IMG/VR virus record: IMGVR_UViG_3300035698_002097
Coordinates: 1-44,856 of that record
Length of the DNA: 44,856 nt
Strand: one strand, 5' to 3'
Source of the DNA: a virus
Shown: piece by piece, positions 39,161-44,856 of the stretch
Numbering within the stretch: position 1 is the first letter of the stretch
How the letters are laid out: each line of letters opens with the position of its first letter
Position numbers and translations under genes: made by a program
The notes under the pieces: generated by a model
Told to the model about the DNA's origin: nothing
The model's database searches: none
Seen by the model: the letters and a program-made list of their open reading frames with translations, nothing else

Positions 39161-39772
39161 TTAAGCGTTAACCATGTCCAACGCGAATGTGGTGACTGAA
39201 GAAATCGCTAAAGTGTCTGACCAGTTGGGAGCAAGACTAAACTTTATCATGTTCTGATCTGGTACATCATACCCGCCTATGCTCTTATCTGAAACATACA
39301 GAGTGTTATTTATAATCTGGAATCCACTGAATGTAGATGTAGTGGAATAAATAATCTGATTCGATTCGTTCACAAATAATACGTCGAGTGATTCGCATTC
39401 CAGTTGTTTCATTGCGGCTATCACTGTTTGTGCTTCCATGTAGAATACACCGCTGAAAGGCACATTTTGTGATCCTTTGATTATTGCAGCGCCGTCTCTG
39501 GTTTCGTTTCCGCCACCGAACTCACGCGCTTCTGAATTAGGAAGTTCCACGTTTCCGATAAATGGTGAGGGTATTGCTTTTGTCGCGTCGGCAGCACTTA
39601 ACAGTGTGGTCCATGTTCCGACTACCTCAGCGGTTGCTACTGAAGCGATAGTGTTTCCACGTCTCCAGAAAATAAGTTTTTGTATTTGTCCTACGTCGGA
39701 TCTGCATGGATTCAAGGTTGTGACCGTTGAAGCAATAGCAGTTGGAATGGGACAGCAGATTGTCTTTGCCAT
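39161..39772 (-). CDS. Virion structural protein
   Basis: A 203-residue protein, Thr/Ser/Ala-rich and mostly beta. Features are QIQKLIFWRRGNTIASVATA, VGTWTTLLSAADATKAIPSP, an EFGGGNETRDGAAI loop and SLAPNWSDTLAISSVT near the end. I recall proteins with the same outline in Bacteroidota siphoviruses, where they are abundant in the virion, perhaps the tail tube or a head decoration. The strong late promoter 31 bases upstream and the first place in the transcript agree with a protein made in quantity. Confidence 0.6.
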   Translation of the reverse strand: MAKTICCPIPTAIASTVTTLNPCRSDVGQIQKLIFWRRGNTIASVATAEVVGTWTTLLSAADATKAIPSPFIGNVELPNSEAREFGGGNETRDGAAIIKGSQNVPFSGVFYMEAQTVIAAMKQLECESLDVLFVNESNQIIYSTTSTFSGFQIINNTLYVSDKSIGGYDVPDQNMIKFSLAPNWSDTLAISSVTTFALDMVNA

Positions 39773-39802
39773 ATCTATAGATTTTTAAGTTATTCGAACA
39801 TG

Positions 39803-39834
39803 TAAAGTTAAGTATAATGATTCTAAATAACAAA
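39803..39834 (-). promoter_or_regulatory. Late promoter of the head module
   Basis: On the minus strand TTTG (39831-39834), exactly 20 bases, then TAACTTTA (39803-39810) followed by CAT. It lies between the tRNA terminator and the virion protein gene and shares the TAACTTTACAT core with two other late sites. Confidence 0.78.
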
Positions 39835-39870
39835 TCTGTTTGTTTTATACGTTAATAATATTACAGACAT

Positions 39871-39903
39871 AAAAAAACCACACGCCAAATTAATGACGTG
39901 TGG
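39871..39903 (-). terminator. Rho-independent terminator after the tRNA
   Basis: On the minus strand CCACACGTC and GGCGTGTGG form a 9-bp stem with one T-G pair around an eight-base loop, followed by seven T residues. It begins three bases after the tRNA 3' end and closes the terminase-glycosyltransferase-tRNA transcript. Confidence 0.92.
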
Positions 39904-39906
39904 TTG

Positions 39907-39979
39907 TTGCGAGACTGGGACTTGAACCCAGAACCGGAGCTTATGAGACTCCTGAGTTAACCATTTTCTCCATCTCGCA
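39907..39979 (-). tRNA. tRNA with anticodon CAU (Met elongator or Ile2)
   Basis: A 73-nt cloverleaf. The acceptor stem TGCGAGA/TCTCGCA pairs over seven bases with discriminator A73. The D-stem is GAG/CTC. The anticodon stem GGAGT/GCTCC holds the loop CTCATAA with anticodon CAT. The T-arm CTGGG-TTCAAGT-CCCAG is perfect and the variable loop has four bases. Position 1-72 is a pair (T-A), so it is not an initiator tRNA. CCA is not encoded. It may be charged with Met, or with Ile if position 34 is modified to lysidine. It lies two bases after the stop of the GT2 gene and is followed by a terminator. Confidence 0.95.
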
Positions 39980-39981
39980 AT

Positions 39982-40920
39982 CTAATCAACTATACTATCA
40001 GCGCCATCCCGAACGAATAGCGCCCATTTATTGTCGGCAATATCTACAACGGCCTTCCAGTACTTCTTATAATTAGGATGTGATATGTTGTGAAGAAATA
40101 CCCACGGAGCCTTAAAGCTAGGTAGTAGCGATGCAGATTTCAAACATAGTTCAATCGCTCTATCTACGTCCCCAAGGTGTGCATAACATGTAGCTAAGAT
40201 ATAAGCAGCGTCAGCATATTCATTCGTATGTGGTGCGATCTTCATGTATCTTTCAAGATAAACAATAGCACGTTCAGGCTGTTGACGATTCAACCACTCA
40301 CGAGATACGTAATAAAGGCCGCGTGTATTCATTGGTTCTTTCTCCAGGACCTTAGATATAATTCTTAGCGTCCTGTCTTTATCCCGTTCATGATTAGGTG
40401 AATAGTTCGCCTTAATGCTAAATGAGCTTTTGAAGATCCTATCATCTGGTATTTGCTCATGTCCTGTCTCAGTTACTATATATGGTAAGTTGTGGAATTC
40501 TCCATGCCATTCGATGTTGTCCGTGTTACGAAATACCCTGATCTGGTCGTTCACCTCTGCACCCGTATCAACTGAAAAGAATATAGCGTCATACTTATCC
40601 GATAGTTGTGAATCTAAGAACCTCCGTAAATGATCTATGTCCTGCTCGAATATCTCATCACAGTCAATTATCAATAGCCATTCACCTTTACATTTATCTT
40701 TAGATACGTTACGAGCCTCCGAGAAGTTATCAGCCCATTTATAACCGCGAAATACTTTGGCGCCCTTCTCTTTGCATATCTTAACTGTTGAGTCTGTTGA
40801 TCCGGTGTCAACTACCATTATCTCATCGCATCCCTGAATACTGTCTATCATTGTGCCGATCATTTCCTCTTCGTTCTTGGCTATTACTGAGGCCGAAAGT
40901 AGTTTGTTATTTGCTGTCAT
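39982..40920 (-). CDS. GT2 glycosyltransferase with TPR-like C-terminus
   Basis: A 312-residue protein. Residues 7-110 are a GT-A fold: SASVIAKNEEEMIGTMIDSI, VVDTGSTDST (36-45) and IIDCDE with the D-x-D metal site (86-88). It then follows the pattern of WaaE/KdtX-like family 2 transferases. Residues about 205-290 hold helical repeats of the TPR kind (RGLYYVSREWLNRQQPERAI, AAYILATCYAHLGDVDRAIE). It probably transfers a sugar to a phage or host surface structure. It forms a pair with the GT9-like gene upstream, inside the packaging region, which is uncommon. Confidence 0.85.
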   Translation of the reverse strand: MTANNKLLSASVIAKNEEEMIGTMIDSIQGCDEIMVVDTGSTDSTVKICKEKGAKVFRGYKWADNFSEARNVSKDKCKGEWLLIIDCDEIFEQDIDHLRRFLDSQLSDKYDAIFFSVDTGAEVNDQIRVFRNTDNIEWHGEFHNLPYIVTETGHEQIPDDRIFKSSFSIKANYSPNHERDKDRTLRIISKVLEKEPMNTRGLYYVSREWLNRQQPERAIVYLERYMKIAPHTNEYADAAYILATCYAHLGDVDRAIELCLKSASLLPSFKAPWVFLHNISHPNYKKYWKAVVDIADNKWALFVRDGADSIVD

Positions 40921-41006
40921 TTACTTATTTATTTATTCGTTTGACTATTGTAAGTATAATTGATCTGTGCGTATATCTTCAATAGACCTTCTTTTACTAT
41001 CTCTAT

Positions 41007-41090
41007 TCATAATATTTCCTTATCTCCAAATAATTCAAATATAAGCGCCACGATTAAAAACGCAGCTATGAAGGATAGTATTGCTATCAT
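41007..41090 (-). CDS. Possible 27-aa membrane peptide
   Basis: A 27-residue frame from the ATG at 41088-41090 to TGA at 41007-41009; about 20 residues are hydrophobic and form one membrane helix. Its stop overlaps another tiny frame (40945-41010, 21 codons) as ATGA. It lies in the 179-base gap between the two glycosyltransferase genes. Too short to be certain. Confidence 0.3.
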   Translation of the reverse strand: MIAILSFIAAFLIVALIFELFGDKEIL

Positions 41091-41099
41091 TTTAATTCA

Positions 41100-41798
41100 T
41101 TATTCAACTAATTTTATCGTTGTGTTTAATCCTGGGTTGCCGTTCTTAGGCAGCAAAGTGTGTTTCCAAAGTATAACCACCTCTTTATTCATTGCCCCCG
41201 ATGCGTGTGCCAGTCCCGTATCGTTTGTGATAATCAAATCAGCCTCTCTAATCAATGCTATAGACTTTCTAATGTTATCCAAGTAGTGAGGCATGTGATT
41301 GAACCATGTCACCCTATTGAAGTCAGTCGTGGACCCCGTGAATATATCCAAGCCTTGATACATGTAGTCAGTATAATGATGCTGATCAGGTGTTTTCTTG
41401 CTCATGTAAACAGAATCTTCATTGCCTGATCCGTACATAAATAGATTGTAATTACCTTCATCTATCTTAATCTCACTGGCCTGATCTATATAAGTGTGTG
41501 GCATCTCTGGACTTATATTGTATCTAATAGCTGCATTCATGTAAACAAAGGCCCAATCTGGAAGCCTATTTCTGCCGTCTACCATCCATGATCCGAATAA
41601 CTCCCTGTTAAATGGCTTCTCATCTAGTATCTCAATGAAATCACAATCGGTAAAGCACTGCCTAACGTGGTCCAACTCGAAATAAACTGGGATAGGACAA
41701 TCAAAGTAATCTGCCAGTCCCTTAATCGCGGGCGTTAAGTTGATGAAATTACCTAAGCCGAAAAGCTGATGTTGCAATATCCAAATGTCGTCTTTCAT
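41100..41798 (-). CDS. GT9-like glycosyltransferase
   Basis: A 232-residue protein with hallmarks of heptosyltransferase-type GT-B enzymes: GLGNFINLTPAIKGL near the N-terminus (the acceptor-side Gly-rich turn) and the C-terminal donor-side motif IITNDTGLAHASGAMN. Length is shorter than the usual 320-350 residues of GT9 enzymes, mainly through a reduced linker. The donor sugar cannot be predicted. It could modify virion proteins or cell-surface glycans. The start overlaps the small gene upstream by four bases. Confidence 0.75.
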   Translation of the reverse strand: MKDDIWILQHQLFGLGNFINLTPAIKGLADYFDCPIPVYFELDHVRQCFTDCDFIEILDEKPFNRELFGSWMVDGRNRLPDWAFVYMNAAIRYNISPEMPHTYIDQASEIKIDEGNYNLFMYGSGNEDSVYMSKKTPDQHHYTDYMYQGLDIFTGSTTDFNRVTWFNHMPHYLDNIRKSIALIREADLIITNDTGLAHASGAMNKEVVILWKHTLLPKNGNPGLNTTIKLVE

Positions 41799-41977
41799 AA
41801 GTACTTTTCAATAAGTTCAAATAAGAAGTCGTCTGGTAGTAATATCCACCCTGCACCGATTGACTCTGAATAGGCCCTCCATGCCTTGTCGCACTCTGAT
41901 AGTGTCGCGCTGTAGTTGTTGTCAAACAATACGCTCTGTATTCGTTTACAGTCGTCAATGTAGTCTAGTCGTGTCAT
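41795..41977 (-). CDS. Small hypothetical protein, 60 aa
   Basis: A helical, acidic protein beginning MTRLDYIDDCKRIQSVLFDN and ending DDFLFELIEKYL, with two Trp. It overlaps the GT9-like gene as a four-base overlap, so it is co-translated. I do not recognise the family. It is the first gene after the terminase gene and may have its own promoter (41990-41997). Confidence 0.5.
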   Translation of the reverse strand: MTRLDYIDDCKRIQSVLFDNNYSATLSECDKAWRAYSESIGAGWILLPDDFLFELIEKYL

Positions 41978-41989
41978 TGTTTTTTGTTT

Positions 41990-41997
41990 GCAAGTTA
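41990..41997 (-). promoter_or_regulatory. Promoter-like -7 element
   Basis: TAACTTGC on the minus strand, within a 15-base segment (41990-42004) identical to the promoter region of the HNH homing gene at 13193-13207. No good -33 element is found at 20 bases; a TTG lies 15 bases upstream. Low confidence as a promoter by itself. Confidence 0.3.
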
Positions 41998-42049
41998 CAA
42001 AATAATTCGATTCAATACGCTATAATTGTGTTATTTATAATAAATTTAA

Positions 42050-43354
42050 TTATAGGTGCATCTTTTGGCGTGGTTTCTTAACGTAAAAGATCATAAGCAT
42101 TAGTAGTGCATCGAAGTGGTCAGGCGAATTACCTAGATACTCCTTCATCTTATCTTTGCCTATCAACTTCTTTTTATTATCGTCAGCATCTATCTTATCC
42201 CGCTTAAGACAATTCAATAGTTGTCGCTTTATCTCCTCTTGCTGCAGCTCATTTGCTTCTATTTTAAGTTCTCGCTTGTTAATCATTTCAGCCAGCTTAA
42301 ACGCACATTGACTCTTTAAATTGTTGAATTCCTTAGATTGAACCGCTTTCGATCCACCGTGAAAGGCTTTGATATTCTTAATATAACTCTCCAGATACGA
42401 ACCCATGCCGTCAGAGTCAGCAACCACATTAGTATTGCCTATCCTATATTCAATCATAAGTCCCTTTAATATCGTTTCTATATCTTTGCCTGTTGTCTTG
42501 GCCTTTTCAGATACTATACGAATAACACCACCATCCATTAATACAGCTATAAACTTGTCGCGTCCCTGCATGGCTAAGTCTGCACTGAGTCGCTTTACTC
42601 CATTTCTCATGATGTGATCGTTTGTGAATAGATCATTTACACTATCATAATCTACTAAGGCGCTCGGATCGTCAGAATAGTTCCAGTCTCCCAGCTTTAG
42701 TCGTTTGCGGCTTATCTCATCCAATGAATCCAGTACAGACTCATAATGTATCGATAAATATATATTATCACTAAAAAGGGATTGAATGAATTGCTTATCA
42801 TCTGCCAGAACGCCGTCTATACTTGGCTTATAAAACTGGTCGAATATCCATCCAAGAGTAGGGTTTGTAGTCATTAGCATCTTTGGTACTAATCCGTATT
42901 CATCTAACTTGAATCTAATACGAGATTTAACAATATTCTTAGCCTTTAACGTCACCTGGCTTGCTTCGTCTAAGAACGCACCTGTGATCTCAAGAGATCC
43001 AAGTTCATCAAAGTCTGGATCTGAAGGATAGAAAAATAAGTCCTTTAAAAGTATCTCTGAACCGTTTACAAATGTTATTGTGTTGGATTGTGCGTTATAT
43101 CTAAACACATCGGGGGGTATCTTTTGAAGTTTTATAACCTCGAATAGTGATTTTAAGGTAGTCTCTTTTAGGGTCTTCAGCTTTGATCTACCAATTAACC
43201 ATCTAGTACCAGGATATTTAAAGCAGTTTTTAAGAATCCAATATGCACCCAGTACAGATTTTCCGCCACCGGCACCACCACCGTATAGAATTTCATAAGT
43301 AACCTTATCCTCTAGGTAGTCTAAAGCAATGGTCTGCTTATGTGTTAAGTTCAT
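42050..43354 (-). CDS. terL: Terminase large subunit
   Basis: A 434-residue protein with both terminase domains. The ATPase has a Walker A motif GGAGGGKS (residues 26-33), a Walker B GAFLDEA, and a TTNP coupling motif. The RNase H-like nuclease has SADLAMQGRD with its Asp, ADSDGMGS with the second acidic site, and SPDHFDALLML with the third. It translocates and cuts phage DNA during packaging. The start overlaps the small subunit gene by four bases. By family, phages with this type often use headful or cos packaging; the sequence does not decide which. Confidence 0.95.
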   Translation of the reverse strand: MNLTHKQTIALDYLEDKVTYEILYGGGAGGGKSVLGAYWILKNCFKYPGTRWLIGRSKLKTLKETTLKSLFEVIKLQKIPPDVFRYNAQSNTITFVNGSEILLKDLFFYPSDPDFDELGSLEITGAFLDEASQVTLKAKNIVKSRIRFKLDEYGLVPKMLMTTNPTLGWIFDQFYKPSIDGVLADDKQFIQSLFSDNIYLSIHYESVLDSLDEISRKRLKLGDWNYSDDPSALVDYDSVNDLFTNDHIMRNGVKRLSADLAMQGRDKFIAVLMDGGVIRIVSEKAKTTGKDIETILKGLMIEYRIGNTNVVADSDGMGSYLESYIKNIKAFHGGSKAVQSKEFNNLKSQCAFKLAEMINKRELKIEANELQQEEIKRQLLNCLKRDKIDADDNKKKLIGKDKMKEYLGNSPDHFDALLMLMIFYVKKPRQKMHL

Positions 43355-43644
43355 GCTATGTCTGAATTATCATCTGGTATGTAGGTCTTATCCTCTTCCC
43401 AGTTTACAGTAAGTGTTTGCTTCGATTCTACTTCGCGCCTTTGTTGCTTTGGTTTGAAGTATTCTAATATCAAAAGATATGCCTTTATAAAATCCTCATC
43501 CTCGTAACCGTTCATTACTTCTTTAAACCTATCAGCACCTTCATTAATAATGGACTCACCAAGCTCTTCCCATGCCCTTGTCTTCGCGCTTAATGTTCCT
43601 TTTGGCTTACCTGCCGGATTATTTGAAACTCCCTTCTTTGGCAT
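43351..43644 (-). CDS. terS: Terminase small subunit
   Basis: A 97-residue protein starting with the basic NNPAGKPKGT-type tail (DUF5681 pattern) found at the N-terminus of many small terminases and related phage proteins, followed by two helices. It lies immediately before terL. The domain that binds the pac or cos site is not obvious by eye because it is short. A promoter lies 43 bases upstream. Confidence 0.72.
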   Translation of the reverse strand: MPKKGVSNNPAGKPKGTLSAKTRAWEELGESIINEGADRFKEVMNGYEDEDFIKAYLLILEYFKPKQQRREVESKQTLTVNWEEDKTYIPDDNSDIA

Positions 43645-43686
43645 CTTTGATATTCTTTGATATTTTCAAACTATGTCTTTAGTTTT

Positions 43687-43718
43687 CAAAGTTACGAAAT
43701 ATATTCTAAAAACACAAA
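43687..43718 (-). promoter_or_regulatory. Promoter of the terminase operon
   Basis: On the minus strand TTTG (43715-43718), exactly 20 bases, then TAACTTTG (43687-43694): a perfect match to the Bacteroidota pattern. It lies in the 3' end of the preceding small gene and would start transcription near 43680, before terS. Confidence 0.8.
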
Positions 43719-43903
43719 TTGTCATCGAAGTCATCTGGCATTTCGATAGCGTTGTCCATCTCGTATTTGATTAATCCAGCCATGAAGCATAGAAATACAA
43801 ACATCACATCTAAGAATGTTGATTTAATCACTGTCACACCTAATATAGTGCAGAGTATTAGCACTATATAGAATAATACTTTTTGAGTCGTTTCTTTTTT
43901 CAT
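43706..43903 (-). CDS. Small two-helix membrane protein
   Basis: A 65-residue protein with two membrane helices (about residues 9-25 and 28-44), separated by a tight turn, and an acidic tail ending DDFDDNLCF. It overlaps the gene upstream by one base. Its end overlaps the terminase promoter. Function unknown; an exclusion or lysis-inhibition role is only a guess. Confidence 0.5.
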   Translation of the reverse strand: MKKETTQKVLFYIVLILCTILGVTVIKSTFLDVMFVFLCFMAGLIKYEMDNAIEMPDDFDDNLCF

Positions 43904-44127
43904 TACTTTAATTTTATTAGATCAATTATGTTTATACTTTCAAATTCTTCTCTAATCATCGTCCATATTATTTCATGAGCTTTATATGAATCTTCTGTTT
44001 CATCTATTGCGTGCTCTGTTCGCTTAGGTAGATTCTGTAATAGTTCCCAAATACACATTGCCATATCCTCAGATTGTACTAATCGCTTGGCTTCCTTCTC
44101 GTCTTCTGTTGTTACCTTGAATTTCAT
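43903..44127 (-). CDS. Hypothetical protein, 74 aa
   Basis: An acidic, helical protein (MKFKVTTEDEKEAKRLVQSE, MCIWELLQNLPKRTEHAIDE) with no membrane segment or Cys pairs. It is followed without gap by the membrane protein gene. I recall similar small proteins in phages, without function. Confidence 0.5.
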   Translation of the reverse strand: MKFKVTTEDEKEAKRLVQSEDMAMCIWELLQNLPKRTEHAIDETEDSYKAHEIIWTMIREEFESINIIDLIKLK

Positions 44128-44287
44128 ATATTTAGGCTTTATTTGTGAAATTTCGTTTACATTTTGCGTTTTACATTTTGCACTTACTTTGATTCGTTAT
44201 GATACATTTTGATACGATAGACCCCACTTATTAGGGTTTATTCTTTATTTGTTTAGTTCGTTATCGTGCAGTGCATATACATCTATG
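44128..44287. other. 160-bp non-coding region with TACATTTTG repeats
   Basis: TACATTTTG occurs three times on the plus strand, at 44158-44166, 44172-44180 and 44203-44211. The first two lie in larger repeats (TTTACATTTTGC). The spacing between the second and third (31 bases) is about three turns of the helix. No gene larger than 20 codons is seen. It could be an operator, an origin iteron group or an unnoticed leader. Confidence 0.55.
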
Positions 44288-44548
44288 TTATAGTGCAGTT
44301 TGCTCATTGTATTTTATAGGTTTACGGCAAGTGGTACACCAGTCGGTTCCTGTAAATGTAGTGGTTGGTAATAAACATTCGCAAACAGTACTCGTTCCTT
44401 CTTTTTCCAAACGCTCCAATTCACTTATAAAAGTCCTGTAACAGCTTGCCTTTGTCCCAAGTCTGGTTAAGGTAATGCAATTTCCCCCTTTCGCAATCAG
44501 TTCCATTGCTGTTTTCAATCTTCTTTTGTAATCTAATAATAATCCCAT
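44288..44548 (-). CDS. Small protein with C-terminal zinc site
   Basis: An 86-residue protein: helices (MGLLLDYKRRLKTAMELIAK, FISELERLEKEG) followed by a Cys-rich end with VCECLLP and CTTCRKPI, able to hold one zinc. It lies at the beginning of the transcription unit that leads into the terminase genes. Function unknown. Confidence 0.5.
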   Translation of the reverse strand: MGLLLDYKRRLKTAMELIAKGGNCITLTRLGTKASCYRTFISELERLEKEGTSTVCECLLPTTTFTGTDWCTTCRKPIKYNEQTAL

Positions 44549-44729
44549 CGCTTGTAAATTTAAAGTTTATATCTCGTATCAAAGTTTTTTCGGTAATCAA
44601 TCAGCGGTCAAAACATAGATTCAACGTTGTGCGTAATACCCTCCCTATTTTTCTTTTACTTAGTTTCGTGTTTCAAATCAACGGAGGTGGTTAATTGTCG
44701 CACAGTTCTTATACTAATTCGTTAGTAAC
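44549..44729. other. Gene-free region at the circle junction
   Basis: About 180 bases plus the first 31 bases of the window hold no gene on either strand that I can support. No hairpin terminator and no good promoter were found. On the circle it separates the HNH gene (32-421) from the zinc-site protein gene. Confidence 0.5.
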
Positions 44730-44856
44730 AATTAAAAAAGATGCCTAACACGTTGTATAATTAATTTTTAATTTTTTCCCAACGCTCAAAGAAAAACTCA
44801 ATCGGCTTATTGTCCTCAACTATCATACTATAATCAAGTGCCATTCTATAATTAGA
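44730..44856. repeat. Direct repeat, copy 2 of the contig-end overlap
   Basis: Identical to bases 1-127. It carries a duplicate of the 3' part of the HNH gene at 32-421. It should be removed when the genome is circularised. Confidence 0.93.

Noticed and set aside
39907-39979. Initiator tRNA-fMet
   Set aside because: Positions 1 and 72 form a T-A pair, while bacterial initiators have an unpaired 1-72.
1-44856. Integrase, excisionase, repressor and att sites
   Set aside because: No tyrosine or serine recombinase motifs were seen in any translated frame I accept, so there is no support for lysogeny.

Overview
The window looks like one complete, tailed-phage genome that infects a member of the Bacteroidota. 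Bases 1-127 recur exactly at 44730-44856, so the contig closes into a circle of 44,729 unique bases. A 127-base overlap is also what a k=127 de Bruijn assembler leaves on a circular contig, so it is probably an assembly overlap and not a physical phage end. The sequence is AT-rich and every gene I accept is on the minus strand, with most neighbours overlapping by 1, 4 or a few bases. Evidence for a Bacteroidota host: promoter-like elements of the form TTTG-N20-TAnnTTTG, A/T-rich translation starts with few Shine-Dalgarno sites, Sec signal peptides ending in FGQ/YGQ/FSQ/SAQ, and many small protein families that I associate with Bacteroidota phages. I see no integrase or repressor, so a lytic life style is likely.

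Reading in the direction of transcription (high to low coordinates): 44.5-43.7 kb holds small accessory genes. 43.6-42.0 kb holds terminase small and large subunits. 41.8-40.0 kb holds two glycosyltransferases (GT9-like, and GT2 with TPR-like repeats), then a tRNA with anticodon CAU and a terminator. 39.8-34.6 kb is the head module (virion protein, portal, scaffold, major capsid) closed by a terminator. 34.5-15.9 kb is the connector, tail and lysis module. It includes signal-peptide-bearing fibre-like proteins, a secreted PHP phosphoesterase fused to a beta-helix, tail chaperones made by a -1 frameshift on an A11 run, a TP901-type tape measure, lectin-like proteins, holin-like membrane proteins and an M15-type endolysin. 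A strong terminator at 14.3 kb ends this late block.

14.2-0.03 kb is the replication, recombination and accessory block: a DnaQ-like exonuclease with a zinc ribbon, a PD-(D/E)XK protein, an ERF annealing protein, an SSB-like protein, DUF1367, RusA, a ParB-like (IbrB-like) protein, a conserved unknown, a DUF3440 PAPS-reductase-like (IbrA-like) protein, a DUF1376-like replication protein, a run of very small overlapping genes, a DUF6948-like protein, a glycine-rich repeat protein and HNH nucleases. No DNA polymerase, primase, helicase or RNA polymerase was recognised, so replication probably relies on the host.

The most unusual signal is regulatory RNA. The GIY-YIG and NUMOD/HNH homing endonuclease genes share the same upstream cassette: a promoter abutting the stop codon of the preceding gene, then an ~80-nt leader that folds as an H-type pseudoknot. 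One stem has compensatory changes at four of seven pairs between the copies; the other pairs with the AAGGATT ribosome-binding segment 7 nt before the ATG in both. Two further leaders in the same region (before 11493-12092 and before the exonuclease) also fold into pseudoknot-like structures, and tandem promoters at 12.46-12.53 kb each carry an operator-like palindrome in the spacer.
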